Assembly (NCBI RefSeq): GCF_029953305.1
Contig: NZ_JASBAN010000001.1
Coordinates: forward strand, 1-64,000
Length of the DNA stretch: 64,000 bases
From: Commensalibacter nepenthis
Lineage (GTDB): Bacteria; Pseudomonadota; Alphaproteobacteria; Acetobacterales; Acetobacteraceae
Reading direction: 5' to 3'
Notes under the pieces: model-generated
The model's input: the letters and a program-made list of their open reading frames with translations, nothing else
The model's database searches: none
Told to the model about the DNA's origin: nothing
Shown: positions 1 to 11,634 of the stretch, one piece after another
How positions within the stretch are numbered: the stretch's first letter is position 1
How the letters are laid out: every line of letters begins with the position of its first letter
Position numbers and translations under genes: made by a program

Positions 1-1500
1 ATGTCTGATTTTACCGAAGACTCCAACGAATTTTCTTTATCTTTGAAAGATGCAGATCCAGTAACTTTGAAATCTATCCTAGAGATTCATTGGGAGCGGA
101 TTTGTGGTCGTTTAAAAATAGAGGTGGGCGAGGTAGAGTATCGTACATGGTTACAACAAATTACGTTGGGTGGAATTGAAGAAGACGAATTAACCCTTTA
201 TTTGCCGACACGTTTTTTAAGGGACTGGGTGCGCTCACAATATAACAGCAAGCTAAATCAACTTTGGAGCAATGAATTATCCCAAATTCGTCGCGTTGAA
301 TTGGCATTAACACCACCTGGTAATACCATAAGTCAAACTCCTGTAGCTGATCCAAATGACACATTGACACAAGCCCCATTAAACGCAAATATTTCACCTC
401 CACCAGCACAGAAAACAATAATTTCACAATCTCTTACGCCAACAATTGAGGTCAAAGAAGACGATAGTAAGTTACCTTTACAAACGCAGTTAGATCCTCG
501 CTTCACATTTGATAATTTTATCGTCGGTAAGCCCAATGAATTTGCGTATGCTTGTTCCAGACGCGTTGCGGAACGTCCATCTAGCCCAGGATTTAATCCG
601 TTATTCTTGTATGGTGGCGTTGGGCTGGGTAAAACGCATTTGATGCATGCTATTGGATTTGAGTTGGCAAAAGCTGGAAATATTTCTGTATCCTATATGT
701 CTGCAGAAAAATTCATGTATCGGTTTATTGCCTCTATTCGCTCTCAATCAACGATCGAATTCAAGGAAGAACTTCGCTCTGTTGATGTGTTAATGATTGA
801 TGATTTGCAATTCCTGATTGGTAAAGATAATACGCAAGAAGAATTCTTTCACACATTCAACGCGCTTATCGATGCAGGGAGGCAAATTATTGTTTCTGCG
901 GATAAATCCCCATCTGATCTTTCAGGGCTAGAAGACCGCCTTCGTACACGTCTTGGATGTGGGATGGTGGCTGATATTCACGCAACAACTTATGAGTTAC
1001 GTATTTCAATTTTGGAAGCAAAAGCAGCCTCAGCCAATGTGGTCATTTCACCCAAAGTAATGGAGTTTCTGGCACATAAAATTACAACCAATGTTCGTGA
1101 GCTAGAAGGCGCTTTAAATCGCTTAATTGCACATGCTAATCTTTTTGGACGTCCTATTACTTTGGAAGCAACCCAAGAGGTTTTACATGATATTTTAAAA
1201 TCGCATGAACGTCGAGTTACGATCGAAGAAATCCAAAGGAAAGTTGCAGAACATTGCAATATTCGCCAAACTGACATGACTTCTGCACGCAGGGCAAGGG
1301 CTGTTGCCAGACCAAGGCAAATTGCAATGTATTTAGCCAAACAATTAACCAGTCGTTCCTTGCCTGAGATTGGTCGTAAATTTGGAAATAGAGACCACAC
1401 TACTGTTATGCACGCAATCAGCAGAATTTCTGAATTGATTGAAAAAGATAGTGCCTTTGCTGAAGATGTAGAGTTATTACGCAGAATGTTAGAGAGTTAA
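1..1500 (+). CDS. dnaA: Chromosomal replication initiator DnaA
   Basis: DnaA binds DnaA boxes at oriC and melts the origin in its ATP form. The 499-residue protein has the full domain plan: an N-terminal helicase-loading domain (about 1-100), a variable proline/threonine-rich linker (about 100-165), an AAA+ core with Walker A GGVGLGKTH (205-213) and Walker B around IDD (266-268), and a C-terminal helix-turn-helix domain with the signature DHTT at about 465-468. The window starts exactly at the ATG, so any promoter or origin upstream cannot be seen. It is followed by dnaN, recF and gyrB in the classic order. Identification is secure. Confidence 0.98.
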   Translation: MSDFTEDSNEFSLSLKDADPVTLKSILEIHWERICGRLKIEVGEVEYRTWLQQITLGGIEEDELTLYLPTRFLRDWVRSQYNSKLNQLWSNELSQIRRVELALTPPGNTISQTPVADPNDTLTQAPLNANISPPPAQKTIISQSLTPTIEVKEDDSKLPLQTQLDPRFTFDNFIVGKPNEFAYACSRRVAERPSSPGFNPLFLYGGVGLGKTHLMHAIGFELAKAGNISVSYMSAEKFMYRFIASIRSQSTIEFKEELRSVDVLMIDDLQFLIGKDNTQEEFFHTFNALIDAGRQIIVSADKSPSDLSGLEDRLRTRLGCGMVADIHATTYELRISILEAKAASANVVISPKVMEFLAHKITTNVRELEGALNRLIAHANLFGRPITLEATQEVLHDILKSHERRVTIEEIQRKVAEHCNIRQTDMTSARRARAVARPRQIAMYLAKQLTSRSLPEIGRKFGNRDHTTVMHAISRISELIEKDSAFAEDVELLRRMLES

Positions 1501-1596
1501 TCATTTTTTAGTGGAAATGTGACTACATTCCTGATAGTAAGTATAGATTCACAGCATATATAAACATGTTTACATATTACAGATAGGTCATAGTCA

Positions 1597-2724
1597 ATGA
1601 AGCTGAAGGTTGAGCGTACTATTTTACTTAAGGCACTGGCACATATTCAAAGTGTTGCAGAAAAACGCAATACAATCCCCATTCTTGCCAATGTTTTAAT
1701 CGAAGCACAAAATGGGCACATGACACTAACTGCAACGGATATGGAAATTGCAATCGTTGAGAGCATTCCTGCCGAAGCCTTAGAAAATGGCTCTGTAACT
1801 GCACCAGCATCTGTTTTATATGAGATTGTCCGTAAGCTCCCTGATACCGCACAAATTGAATTAACCCATACCCATGAAGATATGCCTCTATCTTTGCGTG
1901 CAGGAAAATATGCAACCAGCCTTAATGTATTAAATGTTGATGAATTTCCATCTATGACTTCTGGAGATTTTCCACATCAATTCAATATTCCTACTGAAAC
2001 GTTAAAAAAGCTGATTGAACAAACGCGCTTTGCGATTTCAACAGAAGAAACACGTTATTATCTCAATGGCATTTATTTGCATATTATGGAAACAAGTGAA
2101 GGATCAAAAAAACTATGTGCCGCTGCAACTGATGGGCATCGTTTAGCTAGAGTTGAAAGTGCCATGCCAGAAGGATCTGAAAATATTCCTGGTATTATTA
2201 TTCCTCGTAAAACTGTTTATGAAGTCTATAAACTGCTTGAAGAGGCCAACGATATTATCAAACTCTCTGTTTCAGATACACGTATACAATTTAAATTTGG
2301 GGATATTACCTTAACCTCTAAATTAATCGATGGCACGTTCCCAGAATATGAACGGGTTATTCCTAAAAATAACACAAAGATCTTACGTGTTGGCAAACAA
2401 GATTTTGCAACAGCGGTTGCTCGCGTAGCTGCTATCAGCATGGAACGTTCCAAACCTGTCAAATTATCTTTAGATAATAATTCGTTAATTTTATCTGCAA
2501 GTAGTGTCGATCAAGGGAATGCAAAAGAAGAACTTGATGAAACACAAGTGCAATATGATGGTGGTCCGTTAGAAATTGGATTTCAAGCACGCTATTTGAA
2601 CGATATTACCGATCAAATTGATAGCCAAGTGGAATTTATATTAGCGGATAACTCAGCACCAACTATTGTCAGAGACGTTGATGATATGTCTGCGTTATAT
2701 GTTTTAATGCCAATGCGAGTATAA
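1597..2724 (+). CDS. dnaN: DNA polymerase III beta subunit (sliding clamp)
   Basis: DnaN forms the ring-shaped clamp that tethers polymerase III to DNA. The 375-residue length is normal for the family and the three repeated clamp domains are intact. The start MKLKVER is typical, and the C-terminus ends in LMPMRV, the usual family ending. It lies 96 bases after dnaA and 32 bases before recF, so co-transcription with recF is likely. Nothing unusual is seen. Confidence 0.98.
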   Translation: MKLKVERTILLKALAHIQSVAEKRNTIPILANVLIEAQNGHMTLTATDMEIAIVESIPAEALENGSVTAPASVLYEIVRKLPDTAQIELTHTHEDMPLSLRAGKYATSLNVLNVDEFPSMTSGDFPHQFNIPTETLKKLIEQTRFAISTEETRYYLNGIYLHIMETSEGSKKLCAAATDGHRLARVESAMPEGSENIPGIIIPRKTVYEVYKLLEEANDIIKLSVSDTRIQFKFGDITLTSKLIDGTFPEYERVIPKNNTKILRVGKQDFATAVARVAAISMERSKPVKLSLDNNSLILSASSVDQGNAKEELDETQVQYDGGPLEIGFQARYLNDITDQIDSQVEFILADNSAPTIVRDVDDMSALYVLMPMRV

Positions 2725-2756
2725 TGTATAATTTTTTAATCAGATAAACGTTAAGG

Positions 2757-3863
2757 ATGACCTTTCTTCTTCGTCTTACCTTAACCAACTTTCGAAACTA
2801 TAAAAGATTGGTTTGGTCACCGGAATCCCAAAAAACCGTAGTTTACGGAGCGAATGCTAGTGGCAAAACCAATCTTTTAGAAGCCTTGTCCCTGTTGGTT
2901 CCAGGTCGAGGGCTCAGGAAAAGTCGCGTTGATGATTTCGCTATGACAGGGCGTCAAAATCAAGGATGGGGCGTTGTGGGGCAGTTTTCCCATCCTATAA
3001 TGGATGATTTTGAAATTGCCACTGGGGGCGTTGCTAATTCAAATAAAAAACAATTTCGTTTAAATGGTCTTCCTGTCCGTAGCCAACATGAAATATCTCA
3101 ATATTTGTCTGCTGTTTGGTTAACCCCACAAATGGATAGATTATTTTCCGAAAATGCAGGCGGGCGCAGGCGCTTTCTAGATCGTTTAATTATCAGTTTG
3201 GAACATTTTCATACTAAAGAAGTGTTCGCATATGAGAAGTCAATGAGTCAACGCAACAAACTCTTGGCGCTTAATAATTTCGATCCTGATTGGTTGAACG
3301 CTATTGAAGAATCAATGGCGAGGCATGCTGTAGCCATTACAGCCACCCGTAATTTATTTATTCAACAAATGAACGAAATGATGATTGTCGAAGGAAATTT
3401 TCCTGAGGCACTATTAAAGTTACATTGTTCAATCGCTGATCATTTATCCAAAGAACCCGCTTTGGTGGTCGAAGATTTTTTACGTCAACAATGGAAAAAA
3501 GATCGTGTATTAGACGCAGAACATAAATCTACACAGTTTGGTGTACATCGAACAGATGTGTTATTTATCGAAAAGAAAACTCAAATACCAGCTAATTTGG
3601 CAAGTACAGGTCAACAAAAAGCATTGCTGATTGGTATTATTCTTAAATTAACCGAACTTATCAAAAGTCAAAACATCAATTTACCAATCTTATTACTTGA
3701 TGAACCTTTGGTTCATTTGGATGAAAATCACCGCAAAACATTGCTTGCAACCTTGTTAAATCTCGAGAGTTTCACGATATTAACCGGCACAGATCGTGCT
3801 TCTTTTGAACAATGTGCGGGAAAAGCCGAATTCTTAGAAATTAATCATGGAAATATCGTGTGA
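2757..3863 (+). CDS. recF: DNA replication/repair ATPase RecF
   Basis: RecF is an SMC-like ATPase that acts with RecO and RecR to load RecA at single-strand gaps. The 368-residue protein starts with the family pattern LTNFRNYK, has a Walker A at GANASGKTN near residue 32, the ABC-type signature region STGQQKALL near 280 and a Walker B LLLDEP near 312. An AGGATG context places the ribosome site close to the chosen ATG. It lies between dnaN and gyrB as in many alphaproteobacteria. Confidence 0.96.
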   Translation: MTFLLRLTLTNFRNYKRLVWSPESQKTVVYGANASGKTNLLEALSLLVPGRGLRKSRVDDFAMTGRQNQGWGVVGQFSHPIMDDFEIATGGVANSNKKQFRLNGLPVRSQHEISQYLSAVWLTPQMDRLFSENAGGRRRFLDRLIISLEHFHTKEVFAYEKSMSQRNKLLALNNFDPDWLNAIEESMARHAVAITATRNLFIQQMNEMMIVEGNFPEALLKLHCSIADHLSKEPALVVEDFLRQQWKKDRVLDAEHKSTQFGVHRTDVLFIEKKTQIPANLASTGQQKALLIGIILKLTELIKSQNINLPILLLDEPLVHLDENHRKTLLATLLNLESFTILTGTDRASFEQCAGKAEFLEINHGNIV

Positions 3864-3904
3864 ATATTTCCTTTTTCATAGAAAATCTGCTATGATTTTT
3901 GTAA

Positions 3905-6424
<2,520 letters not shown>

Positions 6425-6450
6425 GTTTTTACATCACGTCACAAAATAGT

Positions 6451-6491
6451 AAAAAAAAGGATCAAACTTTTTAGTATATACAGTTTGATCC
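6451..6491 (-). terminator. Rho-independent terminator-like hairpin, minus orientation
   Basis: A perfect 10-bp stem with a 13-base loop is followed by eight U residues only when read on the minus strand. On the plus strand the hairpin is followed by CAAAAAT, so it would be a poor terminator for gyrB. A minus-strand terminator with no known minus-strand gene suggests a small transcript ending here. Confidence 0.5.
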
Positions 6492-6505
6492 AAAAATATG
6501 GTTGA

Positions 6506-6574
6506 TTAATTTTTAAATATCAACTGCCAATTCATTCTGTTAATTAGGTCAAAATAATTGGGCCACGAAACCAT
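6506..6574 (-). CDS. Possible 22-residue peptide or sRNA tail
   Basis: A short frame starting MVSWPNYF and ending IFKN sits directly upstream of the minus-strand terminator-like hairpin. No clear ribosome binding site precedes the ATG and I recognise no family. The proximity to the terminator is the only support. It may instead be part of a non-coding RNA, or chance. Confidence 0.15.
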   Translation of the reverse strand: MVSWPNYFDLINRMNWQLIFKN

Positions 6575-6757
6575 CAATGCAATGTTGATTATTTAAGTTA
6601 AGCAAATTTGTATTTAAAATATCAAATAGAAATAAATAATGTTAATTATCTTTATATAATATTTATTTAATTCTTTTTTTAAAAAATAAGGCTTGTAATT
6701 ATTCATTTATTCTCCCATTAATTATTTAAATTCATACAAAATAAAAAAGGTTTATTA

Positions 6758-7216
6758 ATGTTTTGCCCCTTTTGTGGAAATGAAGATACCATGGTAAAAG
6801 ATAGCCGTTCTACAGAAGATGGGACAGCTATACGCAGAAGACGTGTTTGTACAAAATGTAACGAAAGATTTACAACGCTTGAACGTGTGCAAACGCGTGA
6901 ATTGATGGTATTAAAACGAAGTGGGCAAAGGGTTCCTTTTGAAAAAGAAAAGTTAATTAGATCTATTGATCTTGCGACGCGTAAACGCCCAATATCTGCT
7001 GATCAAATTGATCAAATTGCAAATAAATTAGAAAAGCAATTTGTTGATTCTGGTGAAAATGTTATTACATCAGAAAGCATTGGTAAAACAACGATGGAAC
7101 TTCTCAAGGATATCGATAAAGTGGCGTATGTTCGATTTGCCAGTGTTTATTCGGACTTTAAAAATGTCAAAGATTTTGCAGAAATTTTGCAAACAATGGA
7201 ACTTTACGATAAATAG
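6758..7216 (+). CDS. nrdR: Transcriptional repressor NrdR
   Basis: NrdR represses ribonucleotide reductase genes by sensing ATP/dATP. The 152-residue protein has the N-terminal zinc ribbon with cysteines 3, 6, 31 and 34, and an ATP-cone domain from about residue 46 (starting near LMVLKRSGQRVPFE). Length and composition are normal for the family. An AAAAAGG sequence precedes the start. It is followed by nusB (46-base gap) and thiL on the same strand, probably one operon. Confidence 0.96.
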   Translation: MFCPFCGNEDTMVKDSRSTEDGTAIRRRRVCTKCNERFTTLERVQTRELMVLKRSGQRVPFEKEKLIRSIDLATRKRPISADQIDQIANKLEKQFVDSGENVITSESIGKTTMELLKDIDKVAYVRFASVYSDFKNVKDFAEILQTMELYDK

Positions 7217-7262
7217 TTAATTACTATTGCATAAATAAAATGAATCATACTCTAGGTTAATA

Positions 7263-7763
7263 ATGAATACTCAAACGGTAAAACGCCCCAGAACTTTAAC
7301 TCGAATAGCAGCTGTTCAGGCTTTATTTCAGTGGGAACAAGGAACAGTCAAGGCGGCTAATTTAATTATTGAACAATTTTTACTGTATCGCATTGATCCA
7401 CAATGTAACGAAGAAATTTACAATGATGGTAAGGCTTATATTCCTAATATCAATTTATTCAAAAATATAATTGAACAATTTGTGCATCAATATTCGGAAA
7501 TTGATATTATCTTAACAAAATCACTCCCCAAAGATTGGTCATTAAACCGTCTTGACCCAATTATCAGAGCGATATTAAGAGCAGCAATCACAGAATTGTT
7601 AAATGATAACAATGATCCACCTACCAAAGTCATTATTAATGAATATATTGATGTAACCCGTGCTTTTTGTGATGGAGATGAACCCTCGTTAATCAACGGT
7701 ATTCTAGATAATATTAGCCGTCAATTACGCCCACAAACAGCGACATTTCCCAAAGAATCCTGA
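7263..7763 (+). CDS. nusB: Transcription antitermination factor NusB
   Basis: NusB, with NusE (S10), binds boxA RNA and supports antitermination of rRNA operons. The 166-residue protein begins with the typical RTLTRIAAVQALFQWEQ helix and has the conserved DPIIRAILRAAITEL and INEYIDVTRAF regions of the helical bundle. ThiL starts 9 bases after its stop, so the two are very likely co-translated or at least co-transcribed. Confidence 0.94.
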   Translation: MNTQTVKRPRTLTRIAAVQALFQWEQGTVKAANLIIEQFLLYRIDPQCNEEIYNDGKAYIPNINLFKNIIEQFVHQYSEIDIILTKSLPKDWSLNRLDPIIRAILRAAITELLNDNNDPPTKVIINEYIDVTRAFCDGDEPSLINGILDNISRQLRPQTATFPKES

Positions 7764-7772
7764 TATATACTC

Positions 7773-8732
7773 ATGGAAAATTCTCTTGTTCCTGAATTTC
7801 AATTCATTCGTAAATATATTAAAAAGTTGGCAGGAAAGGGAGCTTTAGATTTAACAGATGATGCTGCATTGATATCTGTCAATCCAGCATATGAATTGGT
7901 ATTAACTGCTGATGCTATGGTAGAGAATGTTCATTTTTTTACCAATGATCCTGTCGATCTTATCGCTCGTAAATTACTTCGTTGTAATTTGTCAGACCTT
8001 GCAGGAATGGGGGCAGAACCCGTTGGATATTTATTAACCGTATCTTTACCAAAACATTGCTTTAACGCAGAATGGTTCGAACAATTTACAAATGGTTTAG
8101 AAAAAGATCAAAAATTATTTAATATTTCATTATTAGGTGGCGATACCACATATAATCCATATAATATGGTCTTTTCATTGACTGCGCTTGGAAAAGTAAA
8201 AAAAAACAAAGCATTAAGACGAAATAATGCAAAACCAGGGGACGGTATTTGGGTTACTGGAACAATTGGCGACGCAGCCCTTGGTTTGTTGTCTTTGCAG
8301 AATAAAATTTCTGACTTTGATGGTTTTTTAACACGACGTTACCATTTGCCTCAACCAAGATTAGGGCTACAATTAACGGATATTGCAAATGCTGGAATGG
8401 ATATATCCGATGGCTTAATCCAAGATTTGGGGCATTTAGCCAGAGAAAGTCAAATTGGAGCCGTGATATTTGCAGATCAAGTTCCATTATCATTACAAGC
8501 AAAAAAAATTGGAATTTCTTATTTAGAAAACTGTTTAACGGGTGGTGATGATTATGAACTGTTATTAACCATACCATCTGAAAAAGAACATCTAGCCAAA
8601 ATCGAAAGTCAAAAAGCAAATATTCCATTAACGAAAATTGGTTATTGTACTGACCAAGCAAATTCGTTAATTTGTTATGATAAAAACAAAAACTGTATGA
8701 CTTTTAAACAAACTGGATGGAGCCATATTTAA
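7773..8732 (+). CDS. thiL: Thiamine-monophosphate kinase
   Basis: ThiL phosphorylates thiamine monophosphate to the active cofactor thiamine diphosphate. The 319-residue protein has the PurM-like motifs of the family: TDDAAL near residue 30, DLAGMGAEP near 75, LGGDTT near 122 and DISDGL near 210, plus the glycine-rich GGDDYE segment near 258. The nusB-thiL pairing is common in proteobacteria. Downstream is a 160-base AT-rich gap before surE. Confidence 0.95.
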   Translation: MENSLVPEFQFIRKYIKKLAGKGALDLTDDAALISVNPAYELVLTADAMVENVHFFTNDPVDLIARKLLRCNLSDLAGMGAEPVGYLLTVSLPKHCFNAEWFEQFTNGLEKDQKLFNISLLGGDTTYNPYNMVFSLTALGKVKKNKALRRNNAKPGDGIWVTGTIGDAALGLLSLQNKISDFDGFLTRRYHLPQPRLGLQLTDIANAGMDISDGLIQDLGHLARESQIGAVIFADQVPLSLQAKKIGISYLENCLTGGDDYELLLTIPSEKEHLAKIESQKANIPLTKIGYCTDQANSLICYDKNKNCMTFKQTGWSHI

Positions 8733-8892
8733 TTAGAATATCTTGCCAATGTTTTAAATTAATATTAGTTGGCATAATATATATTATACGTTTTTGTTAA
8801 TCATAAAAATATGATTCTTGATGCAATGACAATAATAATCAATCTATGTTAAACTCTGACATACACTCTAATTTATTTTCAAAGGAAATTTG

Positions 8893-9654
8893 ATGACTTA
8901 TCTTTATGATCGCGTATTGTTAACTAATGATGACGGTATCGAAGCTCCAGGAATAAAACTCCTTGAAAATATAGCCTCTAAAATTGCCAAAGAAGTTTGG
9001 GTTGTTGCACCGGAACGAGATCAAAGCGGAACCTCTCAATCAATATCGATCCACCACCCTCTTCGCGCGATTGAAAAAAGTGAGCGTCATTTTGCTGTTA
9101 CTGGCACACCAGGAGATTGTGTGGTGATGGGATTAAGGCAATTAATGCCTCAAAAACCGGATCTTATTTTATCCGGCGTTAATCGTGGAAGTAATCTTGG
9201 TTTAGAAACTATTTTTTCTGGAACTGTTGGTGCCGCGATGACTGGATGTTTATTGAATATTCCATCAATTGCTTTTAGTCAAAATTTTAAAGATGGTCAT
9301 GACATCTATTGGGAGACTGCCTATCATCATGGACCAGAAATATTACAAAAATTATCTCAAATATCTTGGCAACATCCCAGAACATGCTTAAATATCAACT
9401 TTCCAGACTGCCCTTATGATGAAGTAAAATCAATTGAATTTACAGAGCAAGGCATTGGTTATATTGAAGATATTAATATCGTTTCTAAAACAGATATGCG
9501 CCAAACACCTTATTATTGGTTAAATTTTGATCGACCTATCAAAGAAGATATGGAACGCACAGAAACACAAGCAATTAATAATAATTCTATTTCTATTACA
9601 CCCCTCTCCTTTGAACGCACGCATATAGAACTCTTACAAAAACTCAAATCATAA
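8893..9654 (+). CDS. surE: 5'/3'-nucleotidase SurE
   Basis: SurE is a metal-dependent nucleoside monophosphatase linked to stationary-phase survival. The 253-residue protein has the metal-binding LTNDDG near the N-terminus and the family motif SGVNRGSN near residue 98. The longest frame begins with a TTG at 8890, but the ATG at 8893 with AAAGGAAA directly upstream is the better start. The gene ends facing a minus-strand reading frame, with a shared hairpin between them. Confidence 0.95.
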   Translation: MTYLYDRVLLTNDDGIEAPGIKLLENIASKIAKEVWVVAPERDQSGTSQSISIHHPLRAIEKSERHFAVTGTPGDCVVMGLRQLMPQKPDLILSGVNRGSNLGLETIFSGTVGAAMTGCLLNIPSIAFSQNFKDGHDIYWETAYHHGPEILQKLSQISWQHPRTCLNINFPDCPYDEVKSIEFTEQGIGYIEDINIVSKTDMRQTPYYWLNFDRPIKEDMERTETQAINNNSISITPLSFERTHIELLQKLKS

Positions 9655-9665
9655 TATATAAAAAT

Positions 9666-9685
9666 AAGGGGAAAATTATCCCCTT
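9666..9685. terminator. Bidirectional terminator hairpin between convergent genes
   Basis: Arms AAGGGGA and TCCCCTT form a short GC-rich stem between the end of surE and the end of the minus-strand frame, with A- and T-rich flanks. The hairpin overlaps the last codons of the minus-strand frame. Confidence 0.5.
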
Positions 9686-10047
9686 CTAATTAAAAGAATA
9701 ACTTCAAAATAATATTCAGGATTATCTTCACCCAAAACGGACCAATATTCAATAATATCTTGGTGCTCTGCTTTATTATTTCGCAATAAACCTAAAACCT
9801 GTTGAATAATAGGTGTCTCTGGATCGATATGTTCTAATAAATAATCGTTAATAATATCCAACATTAAATCCATTAAGAAATGTCGCCATTAATCGAAAGG
9901 CTCGATTATGGATTACTCAATAATAAATTTATTCAACCATGCTTTTGTAAGAAATTCCTCTGGTAACTCATACGCCCAATCTTGAGTATACTCATTTCCT
10001 AAGGGTAAGTTCAAATCCTCACATAACTTTTCGATCACATTTTTCAT
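9676..10047 (-). pseudogene. Decayed small gene of unknown function downstream of mlaD
   Basis: Two short frames lie in the same phase on the minus strand: 44 codons from 10047 to 9913 (starts MKNVIEKLCEDLNLP) and 65 codons from 9873 to 9676 (ends EVILLIRRG). Two in-frame TAA codons lie between them. Part of the gap is open in another frame, so two compensating small indels could restore one protein of about 120 residues. The upstream piece begins with an ATG overlapping the mlaD stop (TAATG), so the intact gene was probably translationally coupled to mlaD. I do not recognise the family. The 65-codon piece could also be a separate small gene. Confidence 0.5.
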
Positions 10048-10505
10048 TATTTTGTAGAGAGATTACCACTACCAAAAATATAATTGCTAATTTGCTGTTC
10101 AATACTGGTGTAAGGTAGTGTATTACTTACAAAACTATCGGGTTTTAAATATTCTTTTGATTTGCCAGGACGAACCATAATAGAACCACTATCCATCATC
10201 CCCACTGATCCAACACTAAAAATACTATCTTCTGGCAAATGAATAGCTTTATTAATTTCTAGCCTCACATCAGCCATAAAGGTTTTATTATTCAAGGTTA
10301 TAGAACGTACAACCCCCACAGGAACCCCTGAAAGAATGACAGAGCTTCCAGGTTCTAGGGTGTTTGCAGAATAAAATTGTGCTGTAACAGGATATTTGTC
10401 CCCTTTTACGCCAAACATCGTCATCCTTGAATAAGAGTAAAAGCCAATAGCAACGACCAATACAAATCCACTTGCTATATATGCGCTAACTGCCTTGTTT
10501 TTCAC
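10047..10505 (-). CDS. mlaD: MlaD-like MCE-domain lipid transport protein
   Basis: MlaD is the periplasmic substrate-binding subunit of the Mla phospholipid transporter that maintains outer membrane asymmetry. The 152-residue protein has one N-terminal transmembrane helix (about 7-25), then a single MCE domain. Family-typical segments are VTAQFYSANTLEPGSSVILSG, cut here to its key part LEPGSSV, then GVPVGVV and the later DSGSIMV. The usual mlaE, mlaF, mlaC and mlaB partners are not next to it, so the transporter must be encoded elsewhere. It is slightly shorter than E. coli MlaD. Its stop overlaps the start of the decayed frame downstream. Confidence 0.85.
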   Translation of the reverse strand: MKNKAVSAYIASGFVLVVAIGFYSYSRMTMFGVKGDKYPVTAQFYSANTLEPGSSVILSGVPVGVVRSITLNNKTFMADVRLEINKAIHLPEDSIFSVGSVGMMDSGSIMVRPGKSKEYLKPDSFVSNTLPYTSIEQQISNYIFGSGNLSTK

Positions 10506-10656
10506 TCAATTATTCCTATTTTCCTATAGAATTTTATAGTTAAGATTATATTCATATTTAATAAAATACGATATAGTCAATTTATTATTTATTCTTTTAG
10601 AATATTAATATAAAAAACACAAAAATAAAAATTTTTACAGCAAAAATTAGGTATCC

Positions 10657-11499
10657 ATGTCGTTCTTTCAGGCTATTTTTATTGCAATTTTACAAGGCGC
10701 AACCGAGCTGTTCCCAGTCAGCAGCCTTGGTCACGCTGTTATTATCCCCGCTCTTTTAGGATGGGTTATCAGCCCACAAGATGCCACGTTTTTACCTTTT
10801 ATTGTTATGTTACATTTTGGTACAATGTTTGCCTTATTGATATTCTTTTGGAAAGATTGGTATGCTTTGGGGCGTGGAGTCTTGGGAAAAGACGGTCAAG
10901 CTATTCGTGAACAAAGCATTTATATTGTTATGTTGCTTGTTATTGCTACATTGCCTGCAATTCTTATTGGTGCAATCTTAGAGAGCTTTATTCGACAGCT
11001 TTTTTCAACCCCAGGAATGGTCTCAATTTTTCTGATTTTAAATGGAGTTATGCTCTTTTCGACTGAAAAACTCAGAAATAGATCAGCACAAGAATCAAGC
11101 AATTCAATAGCAGAGTTAACCCCCAAAGACGCTTTGATTATTGGTTGCTTTCAATGTTTAGCGTTTTTCCCTGGTTTATCTCGTTCAGGTGCCACGATGG
11201 TTGGCGGAGTAATGCGCAAATTATCTTATGAGAATTCTGCTCGTTTCTCTTTTTTGCTTGCTTTACCTGTTATTTTTGCAGCAACTATTCATCAATCTTG
11301 GAAAATATATCACCATAATATCCCTATTGAAAATATGGGGGCGATATTTATTGCAACGATTGTTGGTGGGCTTACTGCTTTGATAAGCACGGCAATCCTA
11401 ATGAAATATTTTCGAAATCATGAAACCATGGCTCTAACGCCTTTTAGTTTCTATTGTATTGCTTTAGGATGTGTCAGCTTGATTATTTTCCTATTTTAA
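10657..11499 (+). CDS. uppP: Undecaprenyl-diphosphatase UppP (BacA family)
   Basis: UppP dephosphorylates undecaprenyl diphosphate to recycle the lipid carrier for peptidoglycan synthesis; overexpression gives bacitracin resistance. The 280-residue membrane protein has the two family motifs, QGATELFPVSSLGH near residue 13 and FPGLSRSGATM near 171, and about eight hydrophobic helices. The first motif has FPVSSLGH where the better-known enzymes have LPVSSTGH, placing it in a side branch of the family. Confidence 0.93.
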   Translation: MSFFQAIFIAILQGATELFPVSSLGHAVIIPALLGWVISPQDATFLPFIVMLHFGTMFALLIFFWKDWYALGRGVLGKDGQAIREQSIYIVMLLVIATLPAILIGAILESFIRQLFSTPGMVSIFLILNGVMLFSTEKLRNRSAQESSNSIAELTPKDALIIGCFQCLAFFPGLSRSGATMVGGVMRKLSYENSARFSFLLALPVIFAATIHQSWKIYHHNIPIENMGAIFIATIVGGLTALISTAILMKYFRNHETMALTPFSFYCIALGCVSLIIFLF

Positions 11500-11509
11500 T
11501 TCAAACAAA

Positions 11510-11535
11510 AAGAGTTTTTATAAAAAGAAACTCTT
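11510..11535 (+). terminator. Weak terminator-like hairpin after uppP
   Basis: Arms AAGAGTTT and AAACTCTT form a short stem 10 bases after the uppP stop. A clear U-run is missing, so this is a weak candidate. Confidence 0.35.
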
Positions 11536-11634
11536 AAGCAACGCTTTGAATTTAAATAAAATAATCACTTATTTTTTACACTAAAAATATTTTTTTTCAA
11601 TATACTTATCTAGATAACATGGTAGGTATATATT

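Larger units (their letters stand above)
6425..6757. other. 333-base intergenic gap with a minus-strand terminator-like hairpin
   Basis: The gap between gyrB and nrdR has no sizeable plus-strand gene. A perfect 10-bp inverted repeat (GGATCAAACT at 6459-6468 and its complement at 6482-6491) is preceded by eight A residues. It therefore reads as a Rho-independent terminator on the minus strand, not on the gyrB strand. Just before it on the minus strand is a 22-codon reading frame (6506-6574). The rest is very AT-rich and may carry the nrdR promoter. Confidence 0.5.

Noticed and set aside
990-1400. Long antisense frames within dnaA, the sugar porter, glmS and the FHA-like genes
   Set aside because: They lie fully inside well identified genes, have no ribosome sites and show no recognisable protein pattern.
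1-1600. Origin of replication near dnaA
   Set aside because: No cluster of DnaA boxes or AT-rich unwinding element is visible between dnaA and dnaN; an origin could lie left of the window.
6459-6491. Terminator of gyrB
   Set aside because: The U-run is on the minus-strand side only; the plus strand has CAAAAAT after the stem.
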